Part shown: positions 24,199-32,000 of the stretch, piece by piece
How the letters are laid out: every line of letters starts with the position of its first letter
How positions within the stretch are numbered: position 1 is the first letter of the stretch
Source of the DNA: Candidatus Poribacteria bacterium
GTDB taxonomy: Bacteria; Poribacteria; WGA-4E; PCPOR2b
NCBI GenBank assembly: GCA_022822785.1
Contig: JAJEAL010000031.1
Coordinates: 1 to 32,171 of the forward strand
Length of the DNA: 32,171 nt
Direction: 5' to 3'
Notes under the pieces: generated by a model
Databases searched by the model: none
Told to the model about the DNA's origin: nothing
Seen by the model: only the letters and a program-made list of their open reading frames with translations
Program-made: the position numbers and the translations under genes

Positions 24199-25290
24199 AT
24201 GACAGCTTACGCTTTTTGGAACAACAAGGGGGGCGTTGGCAAAAGTTTTTTAAGTTTTGTTGCAGCAACTGAGTATGCCCGCACGTATCCAGACACTGAT
24301 GTCTACGTTATAGATCTATGTCCGCAGGCAAATATTTCTGAGATGTTGCTCTTGAATGCCGAAATGTTAATTGATTACGACGACATGTCGCTCATCAGCT
24401 ATGATGTGATTCACAGAAATTATGATGTGATCCACAAATTGATAGAAAAGAAACCCCGTTGTACAGTCGCAGGCTATCTTGAAGCACGACTAAATTCTCC
24501 TTTTCGACCTATTGAGGATGTGTCTCCCTATGTGTGTCGGCCTCGGGACTTCAACACAAAACTTCCAGTAAATTTACAGTTGGTTTGCGGTGATTATCTT
24601 CTTGAAATTCTATCAGAAGCAATTCGCCAAACTTCGCAACTCGCGATTCCAGTGGATGCGTGGAAACAGGTGATCAATTGGATCAAAGATTTAACAATGA
24701 CGTTGCGTCAGCGGAGCGGAAACAGAGATGCACTTTTTATTCTTGACTGTAATCCGAGTTTTGCGATCTACACCCAGTTGGCTCTCGCGGCTGCAGACAA
24801 TCTTGTTGTGCCTTTTACGCCTGATGATAGTTCGCGCCGAGCTGTGGAGAATGTCGTTGCGCTGCTATATGGCAATGGTATGGGGGACCCGAAGATAGAA
24901 ACGTATGCAAAAATCAATTTTGCCAATAGGGCGAGAGAAGAAGGTTTGGATATTCCGAAACTTCACACCTTCGTTAACAATCGCATAACACTCTATCGTG
25001 GCAAAGCAAGCAAGGCTTTTGAAGCGGTGAGCGAGTCTATTAAGGAAACCGTGGATGCTCTTCACAAAAAGCATCGCCAAATCTACGCAACCCCGGAAGA
25101 GTTGCCGAGCAAAAGGTTCATAGACGTACCTGACTATCATAGCGCATGTGTTGTTATGACCGTTAAAGGAATACCCTTAGATAGCCTTCAAGCAGGACCA
25201 AATAGGCTTGGCGATAAACAGATTCAACTTAATTCCGAACCATTAGAACGGTATCGAAAAGCACTCACCAAATTTGTAAATTGTCTTTGA
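24199..25290 (+). CDS. ParA/MinD-like ATPase in the restriction-modification locus
   Basis: A 363-residue ATPase with the deviant Walker A KGGVGKS (10-16) of the ParA/MinD class, which form ATP-dependent dimers on DNA or membranes. Switch I is VYVIDLCPQAN, where the usual D-x-D-PQ-N has Cys in place of the second Asp. The LFILDCNPSFAIYTQLALAAADNLVVPFTPDDSSRRAVENV stretch (about 182-222) is the typical ParA Walker B and following region. No ParB gene or parS site accompanies it, so chromosome or plasmid partition is unlikely; placing or gating a complex is more plausible. A 21-bp tandem repeat gives YDVIH twice around residues 68-80. A strong AGGAGG box precedes ATG 24199. The membrane-protein gene follows after 103 nt. 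The role is inference. Confidence 0.85.
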   Translation: MTAYAFWNNKGGVGKSFLSFVAATEYARTYPDTDVYVIDLCPQANISEMLLLNAEMLIDYDDMSLISYDVIHRNYDVIHKLIEKKPRCTVAGYLEARLNSPFRPIEDVSPYVCRPRDFNTKLPVNLQLVCGDYLLEILSEAIRQTSQLAIPVDAWKQVINWIKDLTMTLRQRSGNRDALFILDCNPSFAIYTQLALAAADNLVVPFTPDDSSRRAVENVVALLYGNGMGDPKIETYAKINFANRAREEGLDIPKLHTFVNNRITLYRGKASKAFEAVSESIKETVDALHKKHRQIYATPEELPSKRFIDVPDYHSACVVMTVKGIPLDSLQAGPNRLGDKQIQLNSEPLERYRKALTKFVNCL

Positions 25291-25393
25291 CTTACGAGAT
25301 CTCTAGCATCTGGCAATTAACCGAGGAAAGTTAATAAATAAAGTCAATGAAGGAGGCTTGTAGGAAATAATTCCTTTGATACACCGATAAATT

Positions 25394-25858
25394 ATGAAAA
25401 ATATCAAATACATCGTGCCAGTGTCAATCGGTTTAGGCATCTTGGCATTAATAATACTTGTGGTCATAGCAGCCACACGAAATTTGAGTGGTTTGGAGAG
25501 TGTACTTTTGCAAATTATTCTCTTAGCAATAGGCAGTAGTATTTCGTTCTTTATTGGTCAAAAGTCGGCTCGTGAGGCAGCGAGCGAAATCATCAAGCCA
25601 CATGCACGGTCTGCATTCCGTCGCCTTATCTCCCTTTATAACGGTCTCTCTCGGGCAGCAAAGGCAATCGAATCATCACAGAGTTCAAAATCCGATGAAG
25701 ACTATCAAGTGCTACTCGCCCGTCTTAGAGAAATCGTTGCCCATCAACTAATAACAGCAGACAATGCGCTAGAAGATTGGAACGACATTGTTCCGGAAGA
25801 TGTGAAAGAGTTAAAGCAGAAACTTCAATCTGACAATACAACGGAGGAAAGACAGTGA
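25394..25858 (+). CDS. Two-helix membrane protein with cytoplasmic coiled coil
   Basis: A 154-residue protein of no recognised family. Residues 6-27 (IVPVSIGLGILALIILVVIAA) and about 35-54 (VLLQIILLAIGSSISFFIG) are two membrane helices separated by a short loop. The remainder (about 55-154) is charged and helical: KSAREAASEIIKPHARSAFRRL and LLARLREIVAHQLITADNAL, likely a coiled coil in the cytoplasm. The last four bases (GTGA) overlap the start of the next gene, so the two are translationally coupled. The 103-nt gap before it holds an AAGGAGG at 25350-25356 and a small hairpin AGGAA-ATAA-TTCCT (25362-25375), but the direct ribosome site for ATG 25394 is weak. Position beside the ParA-like ATPase suggests a membrane anchor for it, which is inference. 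Confidence 0.7.
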   Translation: MKNIKYIVPVSIGLGILALIILVVIAATRNLSGLESVLLQIILLAIGSSISFFIGQKSAREAASEIIKPHARSAFRRLISLYNGLSRAAKAIESSQSSKSDEDYQVLLARLREIVAHQLITADNALEDWNDIVPEDVKELKQKLQSDNTTEERQ

Positions 25859-26310
25859 GCACACCGATTCGCGGAAAAGTCGCCTATGTGCTTAACAACG
25901 GCGACATCGTAATAAACGTAGGAGCAGCCCATGGCGTACATCGAGGTATGTACTTTGATGTGCTAGATGACCGTAATTTAGAGATAAGAGACCCCGATAC
26001 GCAGGAAGTAATAGGTTCCCTTGAGATTTCAAAAATTAAAGTAGAAGTTATTGATATTCAAGAAAAAATATCGGTAGCAACCCCACACCTATCGGTAGAA
26101 AGGAGGACTGAGGATAGCTACAGAGTTTCAATACCCCTTGGTCCATTCGCTCGATCTCTTATGCCCCCCGGCTGGGTAACAGAGGAGGCAATATCCCGGA
26201 GTAAGAAGGATAACAACGTGGGGATCGGGGATTCTGTCGTTCAATTTATTGGAGAGATTTATCCTGATAATATTGACAGGGAACAAATAACAGTAGATAT
26301 AGAGGAGTAA
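25855..26310 (+). CDS. Small beta-rich protein, FlgT-C-like repeat domain
   Basis: A 151-residue protein of unknown function. The N-terminal half reads GKVAYVLNNGDIVINVGAAHGVHRGMYFDVLDD, then DPDTQEVIGSLEISKIKVEVIDIQEKISVAT. This G-x-V...I-N-x-G...G-V-x-x-G-M-x-F-x-V layout resembles the small barrel at the C-terminus of FlgT and related surface or ligand-binding proteins. The C-terminal part (about 85-151) is less distinct. There is no signal peptide or membrane helix. GTG 25855 overlaps the upstream stop by four bases, with GGAGG about 8 nt before it, so it is co-translated with the membrane protein. It may form a soluble adaptor for that protein. I cannot assign a function. Confidence 0.65.
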   Translation: MSTPIRGKVAYVLNNGDIVINVGAAHGVHRGMYFDVLDDRNLEIRDPDTQEVIGSLEISKIKVEVIDIQEKISVATPHLSVERRTEDSYRVSIPLGPFARSLMPPGWVTEEAISRSKKDNNVGIGDSVVQFIGEIYPDNIDREQITVDIEE

Positions 26311-26342
26311 TCTCCTGAAATCGAGGGAGAATAGATACACCC

Positions 26343-28595
26343 ATGCCACGACTCACAGAGCAAGAACAACAAGAAATCATCCGCTTTCTTGAGGCGGACA
26401 AGCCGCTGCCCGAAAAATACCGCTTTCTACTATTTGAAGACAAACGTGAGGTCGAGTTAGTCTGGAACGGCAAAACCAACGAAGTCTGCAACATCGTCCT
26501 GCCCTTCCAATCAATTGAACTAGTGGATGAGCCCCGCGCCGAAAAGCCGGACGAAACCACCTTGCAACTGGATCTGTTTGATGAGCGGGGGCGCCAGCGC
26601 AAGGGCTGGACCAACAAACTAATCTGGGGCGATAACAAGTTGATTCTTTCATCGCTCAAGAATGGTCCCCTGCGCGAGGAAATCGAAGCACAAGGGGGCT
26701 TGAAGCTAATCTACATTGACCCACCCTTTGACGTGGGCGCGGATTTTTCGATGAATATCGACATTGGTGAAGACACCTTTACCAAGAAACCGAACATCCT
26801 CGAAGAGATTGCCTACCGTGACACCTGGGGCAAGGGAGCGGATTCCTTTATTGCGATGATCTACGAGCGGTTGGTTCTGATGAGGGATCTACTGGCAGAG
26901 GAGGGGAGTATTTACGTGCATTGCGATTGGAGAATGGTTGGCTATCTAAGAATAGTTATTGATGAAGTCTTCGGATCTGACCATTTCCAAAACATAATTA
27001 CTTGGCGTAGAGGACCGCAAAAATCGCACGGGTTAGGTTATGGGCATAATGCAGACTACATAATTTATGCAACCAAAACGGATCGAGTTGTATGGAATAT
27101 ACAAACCGGTGAATTATCAGAGGAATACTTGGATTCTTTCAAAGAAGATGAGCACGGGAAGTACGTTACAACTCCTCTGCATAGTGGGCGTCCACCGAAA
27201 AATGTACCTGAATGGCGTGGAGTCAAACCTCCACTAGGCAGAGGGTGGGCATACGCGATTGAGACATTGGAAAAATTAGATAAAGAGGGCAAAGTTGAGT
27301 GGAGCAAGAATAGAGTTCCACGACTAAAGCGATATTTGAATGAGATAAAGGGTGCTGCGGTTCAAGAAATTTGGACAGACATTAAACCGCTATTAGCAAA
27401 ATCGTCATCGCATGTCGGTTACCCCACCCAAAAACCGGAACCCCTACTGGAACGCATTATCAAAGCATCCTCTAATGAGGGGGATCTCGTTGCTGATTTC
27501 TTCTGTGGATCCGGCACCACCGCCGCCGTTGCTGAAAAACTGGGGCGCAAGTGGATTTGCACGGACCTGGGCAAGTTTGCCCTCCACACCACCCGAAAGC
27601 GGCTGATTGGAGTCCAACGTCAACTCAAGGCGGATGGAGAGGACTACCGCGCCTTTGAAATCCTTAATCTTGGCAAATATGAGCGTCAACACTACATCGG
27701 TCTCAATCCAAACCTGCGCGAAGCCGAACAGGAGCAGCAGTTAGAAGAAAAGGAGAAGGCGTTTGTCAATCTCATCTTGCGTGCCTATTCCGCCGAAATA
27801 ACGGACGGTTTTACCGCCTTTCAAGGGTTGAAAGCGGGGCGGCTTGTAGCGGTGGGTCCCGTCAACCTGCCGGTGACACGCCTCTTTATTGAGGAGATTA
27901 TCTTAGAATGCCGCAAACATCGGATCAGTCGTGTGGACATTCTCGGCTTTGAGTTTGAGATGGGGTTGTTCCCCAACCTGTTAGATGAAGCGCGGAGCAA
28001 AGGCATTGACCTCGCGCCGAAATACATCCCCGCCGAGGTGTTCGACAAACGGGCGGTGGATCGAGAGCAGGTCGTATTTCACGATGTGGCGTTTATTGAG
28101 GTCAAGCCGATCGTGACACCCGGCAAGAAGAGCACACCTCCTACCGTGGCGGTGGAGTTGACCGATTTTTCCGTGTTCTATTCACAGGATGCTAACACCG
28201 ACGCCGATCAGCAGCTCAAAAACAGGAGTAGCTCGGTTAGGGTCGAACAGGGGCAGATTATAAAAGTGAGCAAAGATGCAAACGGGGTTGTTGACCGTGA
28301 AGTGTTGACGAAACAGTGGACGGACTGGATCGACTATTGGTCGGTAGATTTTGACTTCGAGAGCAAACGCGAAATTATCCGCGTGCAAGATCCGGGGACG
28401 GGTGAGTGGGAAGAACAGTGGACCGGCGACTACATCTTTGAAAACGAGTGGCAAAGCTTCCGCACCAAGAAGGACCGCTCGTTGGAATTGACTAGCGTCG
28501 CCCATGAATGCAACCCCGGACGACGCAAGCTCGCCGTCAAGGTGGTGGACATTTTCGGGAATGATACAATGACGATTGTGGAGGTAACAGTGTGA
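26343..28595 (+). CDS. Type III-like adenine-specific DNA methyltransferase (Mod)
   Basis: A 750-residue beta-class N6-adenine methyltransferase that would both modify and, with Res, recognise the target. Catalytic motif IV is LIYIDPPFD (DPPF at 126-129) and the AdoMet-binding motif I is DFFCGSGTTAA (385-392). The target-recognition region lies between them (about 200-355), and GYPTQKP precedes motif I. The C-terminal third (about 430-750) carries extra domains that usually contact Res (FSVFYSQDANTD, DWIDYWSVDFDF). The ATG is 16 nt after a GGGAG box. The stop overlaps the following ATPase start by GTGA. The recognition region has visibly lower G+C (for example 21/60 on 27061-27120 against 37/60 on 27541-27600), as if exchanged. 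The last 129 nt recur at about 31809-31937 with 93% identity. Confidence 0.92.
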   Translation: MPRLTEQEQQEIIRFLEADKPLPEKYRFLLFEDKREVELVWNGKTNEVCNIVLPFQSIELVDEPRAEKPDETTLQLDLFDERGRQRKGWTNKLIWGDNKLILSSLKNGPLREEIEAQGGLKLIYIDPPFDVGADFSMNIDIGEDTFTKKPNILEEIAYRDTWGKGADSFIAMIYERLVLMRDLLAEEGSIYVHCDWRMVGYLRIVIDEVFGSDHFQNIITWRRGPQKSHGLGYGHNADYIIYATKTDRVVWNIQTGELSEEYLDSFKEDEHGKYVTTPLHSGRPPKNVPEWRGVKPPLGRGWAYAIETLEKLDKEGKVEWSKNRVPRLKRYLNEIKGAAVQEIWTDIKPLLAKSSSHVGYPTQKPEPLLERIIKASSNEGDLVADFFCGSGTTAAVAEKLGRKWICTDLGKFALHTTRKRLIGVQRQLKADGEDYRAFEILNLGKYERQHYIGLNPNLREAEQEQQLEEKEKAFVNLILRAYSAEITDGFTAFQGLKAGRLVAVGPVNLPVTRLFIEEIILECRKHRISRVDILGFEFEMGLFPNLLDEARSKGIDLAPKYIPAEVFDKRAVDREQVVFHDVAFIEVKPIVTPGKKSTPPTVAVELTDFSVFYSQDANTDADQQLKNRSSSVRVEQGQIIKVSKDANGVVDREVLTKQWTDWIDYWSVDFDFESKREIIRVQDPGTGEWEEQWTGDYIFENEWQSFRTKKDRSLELTSVAHECNPGRRKLAVKVVDIFGNDTMTIVEVTV

Positions 28596-30130
28596 AAATA
28601 GATTCAATTCATTTACAGAATTTCAAGCGGTTTACCAACTTGAAAATTCAAAATATCCCTGCGATGGCGAAACTGGTGGTTCTGCTTGGTCCCAATGGTT
28701 GTGGAAAATCATCGTTGTTTGATGCCTTACACTACAAATCTTATGAATATAGGCGGTTAGGACGCAATGAGGATCCTGATTATTATTTCAAAATACCTAC
28801 TCAGGAACGGCGGTCAAATCTAATAGATATTGAATTTCACAACCCATCGCAATCTGATATGGGAAAAGCGATTTATGTGCGAACTGCCTACCGTAATGAC
28901 CCGGTGATAAATGTAGAGTCAATACAAAGGATGCAATCGGCTATCCGAGAAACAAGATTCAATAGCCTAATTGAAAACGATGCTGCAGCTACCGGCAATT
29001 ATCAAAGACTTGCCTCTAACGCACTAGAGCGTGCATTTAGAAGGGAGGATCGGGCAAAAAGTTTGGGAGATTTTCAAGATGAGACCCTTGGGGAGATTCA
29101 AGCTGCCATGAATCGGCTTTTTCCTGATCTAATGCTCAATAGTTTGGGGAACCCCCTTAGTGACAGAAGCTTTACTTTCGACAAGGGAACAAGTAAAAGT
29201 TTTCTTTATAAGAATCTTTCGGGTGGAGAAAAATCTGCTTTTGATTTACTCTTTGATATTTTTGTCAAAAGGGTAGAATATGATGATACTGTTTTTTGTA
29301 TAGACGAGCCGGAAGCACACATGAATCCTAGATTACAGGGGCATCTTCTTGAGGAACTTTTTCGGTTGATGAACGATAAATCGCAATTGTGGATTGCGAC
29401 CCATGCTATTGGTATGATGCGACAGGCACTGCAGCTATACGAACAATACGGAGAGGAGATAGTATTTCTTGATTTTAGCGATGGAAACTTTGACAGCCCG
29501 GAGATTATAGAGCCTACCAAGCCCAATCGTAGATTCTGGGAACAAACACATGAGATTGCTTTAGACGATTTAGCTGCGCTCGTCGTACCGAACCAGATTG
29601 TTATTTGTGAGGGAAAACAAGGGGATAAAGGTCTCGACGCAGAATGCTACAATCATATCTTTTCCGAAGAATTTCCCAATACAAAATTCATTTCGGGAGG
29701 GGGTAAGAGAGATCTACGAAATTACATCTCAGTTATTGATGCGGTTGCGAAAGGTGTAACTGTCTTTGGCCTCAGAGATCGTGATCAAGCCTCATGTGGG
29801 GAAGTAGCCCAGTGGAAACAAGAGGGAATAAAAGTTTTGGAGCAAGGACAACTCGAAGACTATCTGCTAGCAGACGATGTATTACGCGCACTATGTCAGC
29901 ATAATGAACTAGAACCTTACGAGGAAAAAGCAGACGAATTGATAGAATTACGAGACAGTATTTCAAATATCAAAGACGCTGCTAATCAAATTCGTCGAAA
30001 GGTAATTGATTGGGGAGTGCACGGGGCGGGCGAGGCTCCTGAAGGATTTCTGCGCGATACAGTCGCTCCACGGATCAAACCCGGAATGCCTACTTATGTC
30101 GAATTGAAACAGATAATTTTTGGGTCGTGA
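28592..30130 (+). CDS. ATPase fused to DUF4435/TOPRIM-like nuclease domain (fused PARIS-like, OLD-like)
   Basis: A 512-residue protein with an ABC/AAA_15-type ATPase and a C-terminal TOPRIM-like domain. Walker A is GPNGCGKSS (33-41), the signature is LSGGEKSAFDLLF (209-221), Walker B is VFCIDEPEAHMNP (234-246) and the switch histidine is H271 (IATHAIG). The second domain starts at IVICEGKQGDKGLDAECY, with the TOPRIM glutamate E340, and has the D-x-D pair D396/D398 in LRDRDQ. That order and spacing fit DUF4435, the AriB-type nuclease domain, while the front half fits AriA. PARIS systems are known in fused form and respond to phage anti-restriction proteins. The start GTG 28592 overlaps the mod stop by four bases, so it is made with Mod. 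OLD-family or another ATPase-TOPRIM fusion is the alternative; subfamily assignment needs alignment. Confidence 0.8.
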   Translation: MKIDSIHLQNFKRFTNLKIQNIPAMAKLVVLLGPNGCGKSSLFDALHYKSYEYRRLGRNEDPDYYFKIPTQERRSNLIDIEFHNPSQSDMGKAIYVRTAYRNDPVINVESIQRMQSAIRETRFNSLIENDAAATGNYQRLASNALERAFRREDRAKSLGDFQDETLGEIQAAMNRLFPDLMLNSLGNPLSDRSFTFDKGTSKSFLYKNLSGGEKSAFDLLFDIFVKRVEYDDTVFCIDEPEAHMNPRLQGHLLEELFRLMNDKSQLWIATHAIGMMRQALQLYEQYGEEIVFLDFSDGNFDSPEIIEPTKPNRRFWEQTHEIALDDLAALVVPNQIVICEGKQGDKGLDAECYNHIFSEEFPNTKFISGGGKRDLRNYISVIDAVAKGVTVFGLRDRDQASCGEVAQWKQEGIKVLEQGQLEDYLLADDVLRALCQHNELEPYEEKADELIELRDSISNIKDAANQIRRKVIDWGVHGAGEAPEGFLRDTVAPRIKPGMPTYVELKQIIFGS

Positions 30131-30160
30131 CACGGTGTTACACATTTTGGGGAGAGAACC

Positions 30161-30526
30161 ATGCCGGAAGATATTCAGGTATCCATGTTTGAAGTTGTGG
30201 GCGGTCCCTTGTGCGTCGCTTCCAACGATGGGCAAAAGGTTTATGAACGCCTTGCCGCTGCCCTTAAAGCCGACCGGCATGTTACACTCTCATTTCGCAA
30301 GGTCACGACGTTGACCGCAGCATTCCTGAATGCTGCAGTTGGTCAGTTGTATGGGACCTTTGGTAAAGAAAAAATTCGTTCACTATTGAAGGTGAAAGAC
30401 GTGGAGCCAGTAGATCTTGCACTGTTGAAGCGCGTTGTTGATAATGCCAAACTATACTTCAAAGATCCGCAGAGATTTAACCAAGTGATTCGGGAAACGC
30501 TGGAGGATGAAGATAGTGCGCCATAA
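30161..30526 (+). CDS. STAS-like domain protein (DUF4325)
   Basis: A 121-residue single-domain protein. The segment RHVTLSFRKVTTLTAAFLNAAVGQLYGTFGKEKI is the core of the STAS-like DUF4325 family, whose members resemble anti-sigma-factor antagonists and sit in signalling or defence clusters. The STAS phosphorylated serine position appears as T or A here (VTTLTAAFL), so phosphorylation control is unlikely. The C-terminal helix (DLALLKRVVDNAKLYFKDPQRFNQVI) is typical. ATG 30161 has GGGGAGAG about 6 nt upstream. It starts 30 nt after the ATPase-DUF4435 gene, in the same direction, and is probably on the same transcript. No partner kinase is seen. Confidence 0.72.
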   Translation: MPEDIQVSMFEVVGGPLCVASNDGQKVYERLAAALKADRHVTLSFRKVTTLTAAFLNAAVGQLYGTFGKEKIRSLLKVKDVEPVDLALLKRVVDNAKLYFKDPQRFNQVIRETLEDEDSAP

Positions 30527-30893
30527 AGCAGTACCAGTACTCCTAATGACAACCGTTACAACGCTGCAAAATGAGATAAGCAACTCTAGGCTAATACAGA
30601 CTAATTACCTCCGGAAACTGGAAAAAGGGCACCGACAACCGACATCTCAGGCAGCGAGCACGTTCAACGCCGCACATAACAATCTAAAATCTACAATTTT
30701 ATCCTTTAGCCCAAAAATCGAGGGACACAAAGGATAGGGAGAGGCAAACGAAGCAGCTGTCACGCTAGCGAGCAATAAAGGAATACTGCGGTAAAATCAA
30801 AGAAGGAATTCGCTCACTGTGGATTGATAAGGCCGCAGCACGTTTTCAATGACCTGTGCGGACAGTAATGCCCTATACAGGAGGTTGAAAGAA
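30527..30893. other. 367-bp gap without a supported gene
   Basis: I see no convincing gene, RNA or repeat. A 76-codon frame (30507-30737) begins with its ATG directly abutting GGAGG and has no recognisable domain. An AGGAGG at 30879-30884 belongs to the following CPBP gene. Confidence 0.5.
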
Positions 30894-31757
30894 ATGTTGA
30901 GCGAAACATATGCCCATGTTCGTGTAAGACGGGTGATTTTGGTCGGTAGTCTCGGCTTGATTGCTACATTGTTGGTTGGGCGGATGCTCTGGCCGGATCT
31001 CTATATTTCTGGCCTTAACGAACCAGGTCTTGAGCTCGCGGTATTAGAGTTGACATTATACGGTTTCCCCGGTTTATTGATATGGCGCTTTTGTGGGCAG
31101 AATTGGGGAGTAAAAAAAAATTTCGGCCCGTGGCCGAATCGGAGAGAGGTGTGGATTTACCTGGCCCTTGGCATTCCGATGATAGGTATCGGTTTTTTAG
31201 GACAGTATCTGTTGTTTGGACCGTTATCTTATGTAGCCCCGACGTTTGTTTCTGAGTGGCACCTAGATACACCGCCTGCTACCTTTATTGGAACATACTC
31301 GCTAGAAGCGATACTAGTGAATGGCTTAGTGGTTTTGAACACATCACTGCTAGTCCCGATTGTAGAGGAAATCGTGTTTCGGGGGTTTATACTCCATCGA
31401 TGGTGCGACAAGTATGGCGAGACGAAAGGGATTGTACTGTCGTCAATTTTGTTCAGTCTACTGCACTCCGAGATACTCGGAACTTTCGTCGGTGCGGTGA
31501 TCGTTAGTGTGCTTTGCCTACACACAGAATCGCTAGTTGGGCCCGTTCTCATCCATGTCGGCAATAACTCTGTGATAATGTTGGTGGTACTATTGTTCTG
31601 GCTCATGGGAGGAGATATGGCGGAACTTTTAGCCCCCCAAACGATTGCGGAGTTTCGATCGACTTGGTGGCTTGCGCCTATTGGTGCGATCATCGGCATT
31701 CCGTGGTTATACTGGTTTGTGAAAACCCGGTTGTTGGAATCAAACACCTCAACCTAG
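30894..31757 (+). CDS. CPBP-family intramembrane metalloprotease
   Basis: A polytopic membrane protein of 287 residues from the CPBP (Abi, CAAX-protease and bacteriocin-processing) family. The catalytic motifs are complete: VEEIVFRGF with E158, E159 and R163 (EExxxR), FSLLH with F187 and H191 (FxxxH), and HVGNN with H221 and N225 (HxxxN). They lie in the expected C-terminal core of about 150-235, with about seven predicted membrane helices overall. ATG 30894 is chosen for AGGAGG at 30879-30884; an ATG at 30849 in the same frame lacks a ribosome site. It is on the same strand as the island genes, 367 nt from the STAS-like gene. The family processes peptides or lipidated proteins, or matures bacteriocin-like products; its role here is unknown. 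Confidence 0.85.
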   Translation: MLSETYAHVRVRRVILVGSLGLIATLLVGRMLWPDLYISGLNEPGLELAVLELTLYGFPGLLIWRFCGQNWGVKKNFGPWPNRREVWIYLALGIPMIGIGFLGQYLLFGPLSYVAPTFVSEWHLDTPPATFIGTYSLEAILVNGLVVLNTSLLVPIVEEIVFRGFILHRWCDKYGETKGIVLSSILFSLLHSEILGTFVGAVIVSVLCLHTESLVGPVLIHVGNNSVIMLVVLLFWLMGGDMAELLAPQTIAEFRSTWWLAPIGAIIGIPWLYWFVKTRLLESNTST

Positions 31758-31805
31758 ACAACGGATGCTGTGATTAGTCAATAAGTAACAAAGTTTTAGC
31801 CTCAA

Positions 31806-31933
31806 AAAAGGACCGCTCGTTGGAATTGACCAGCGTCGCGTATGAATGCAGCTCCGGACGACGCAAACTCGCCGTCAAGGTGGTGGACATTTTCGGGAAT
31901 GATACGATGACGATCGTAGAGGTAACAGTGTGA
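31806..31933 (+). pseudogene. Diverged fragment of a second mod 3' end
   Basis: Residual frame KDRSLELTSVAYECSSGRR..., then VDIFGNDTMTIVEVTV and a stop at 31931-31933. From 31809 the sequence aligns without gaps to the end of mod at offset 3338: 28471-28599 matches 31809-31937 at 120 of 129 positions. Of nine differences, six are synonymous and three change residues (H to Y, N to S, P to S). There is no start or catalytic region. It is what is left of another mod gene. Confidence 0.85.
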
Positions 31934-31983
31934 AAATCGCTTCAATTTGTTTGAGGGATCATGTCCGCCTTGTCAAGCCAGCG
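31930..31983 (+). pseudogene. Vestigial start of an ATPase gene behind the mod fragment
   Basis: GTG 31930 overlaps the mod-fragment stop by GTGA, exactly as in the intact locus, and reads MKIASICLRDHVRLVKPA then stop. The intact ATPase begins MKIDSIHLQNFKRFTN, so K-I-x-S-I-x-L is kept before similarity fades after about 31955. It shows that the fragment once had the same mod-ATPase junction. Confidence 0.6.
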
Positions 31984-32000
31984 TGAGCGCTTGACAAGGC
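31967..32000. repeat. 11-bp stem hairpin after the mod remnant
   Basis: GCCTTGTCAAG (31967-31977) pairs perfectly with CTTGACAAGGC (31990-32000) around a 12-nt loop. There is no T-run after it, so it is only a possible terminator or the end of a rearranged segment. Confidence 0.45.

Noticed and set aside
24199-25290. Plasmid or chromosome partition locus
   Set aside because: The ATPase is ParA-like, but there is no parB-type gene and no iterated binding sites; the neighbours are restriction and defence genes.
30507-30737. 76-codon frame after the STAS-like gene
   Set aside because: Its ATG abuts the GGAGG with no spacing, it overlaps the end of the upstream gene, and the translation shows no domain, helix pattern or family resemblance.
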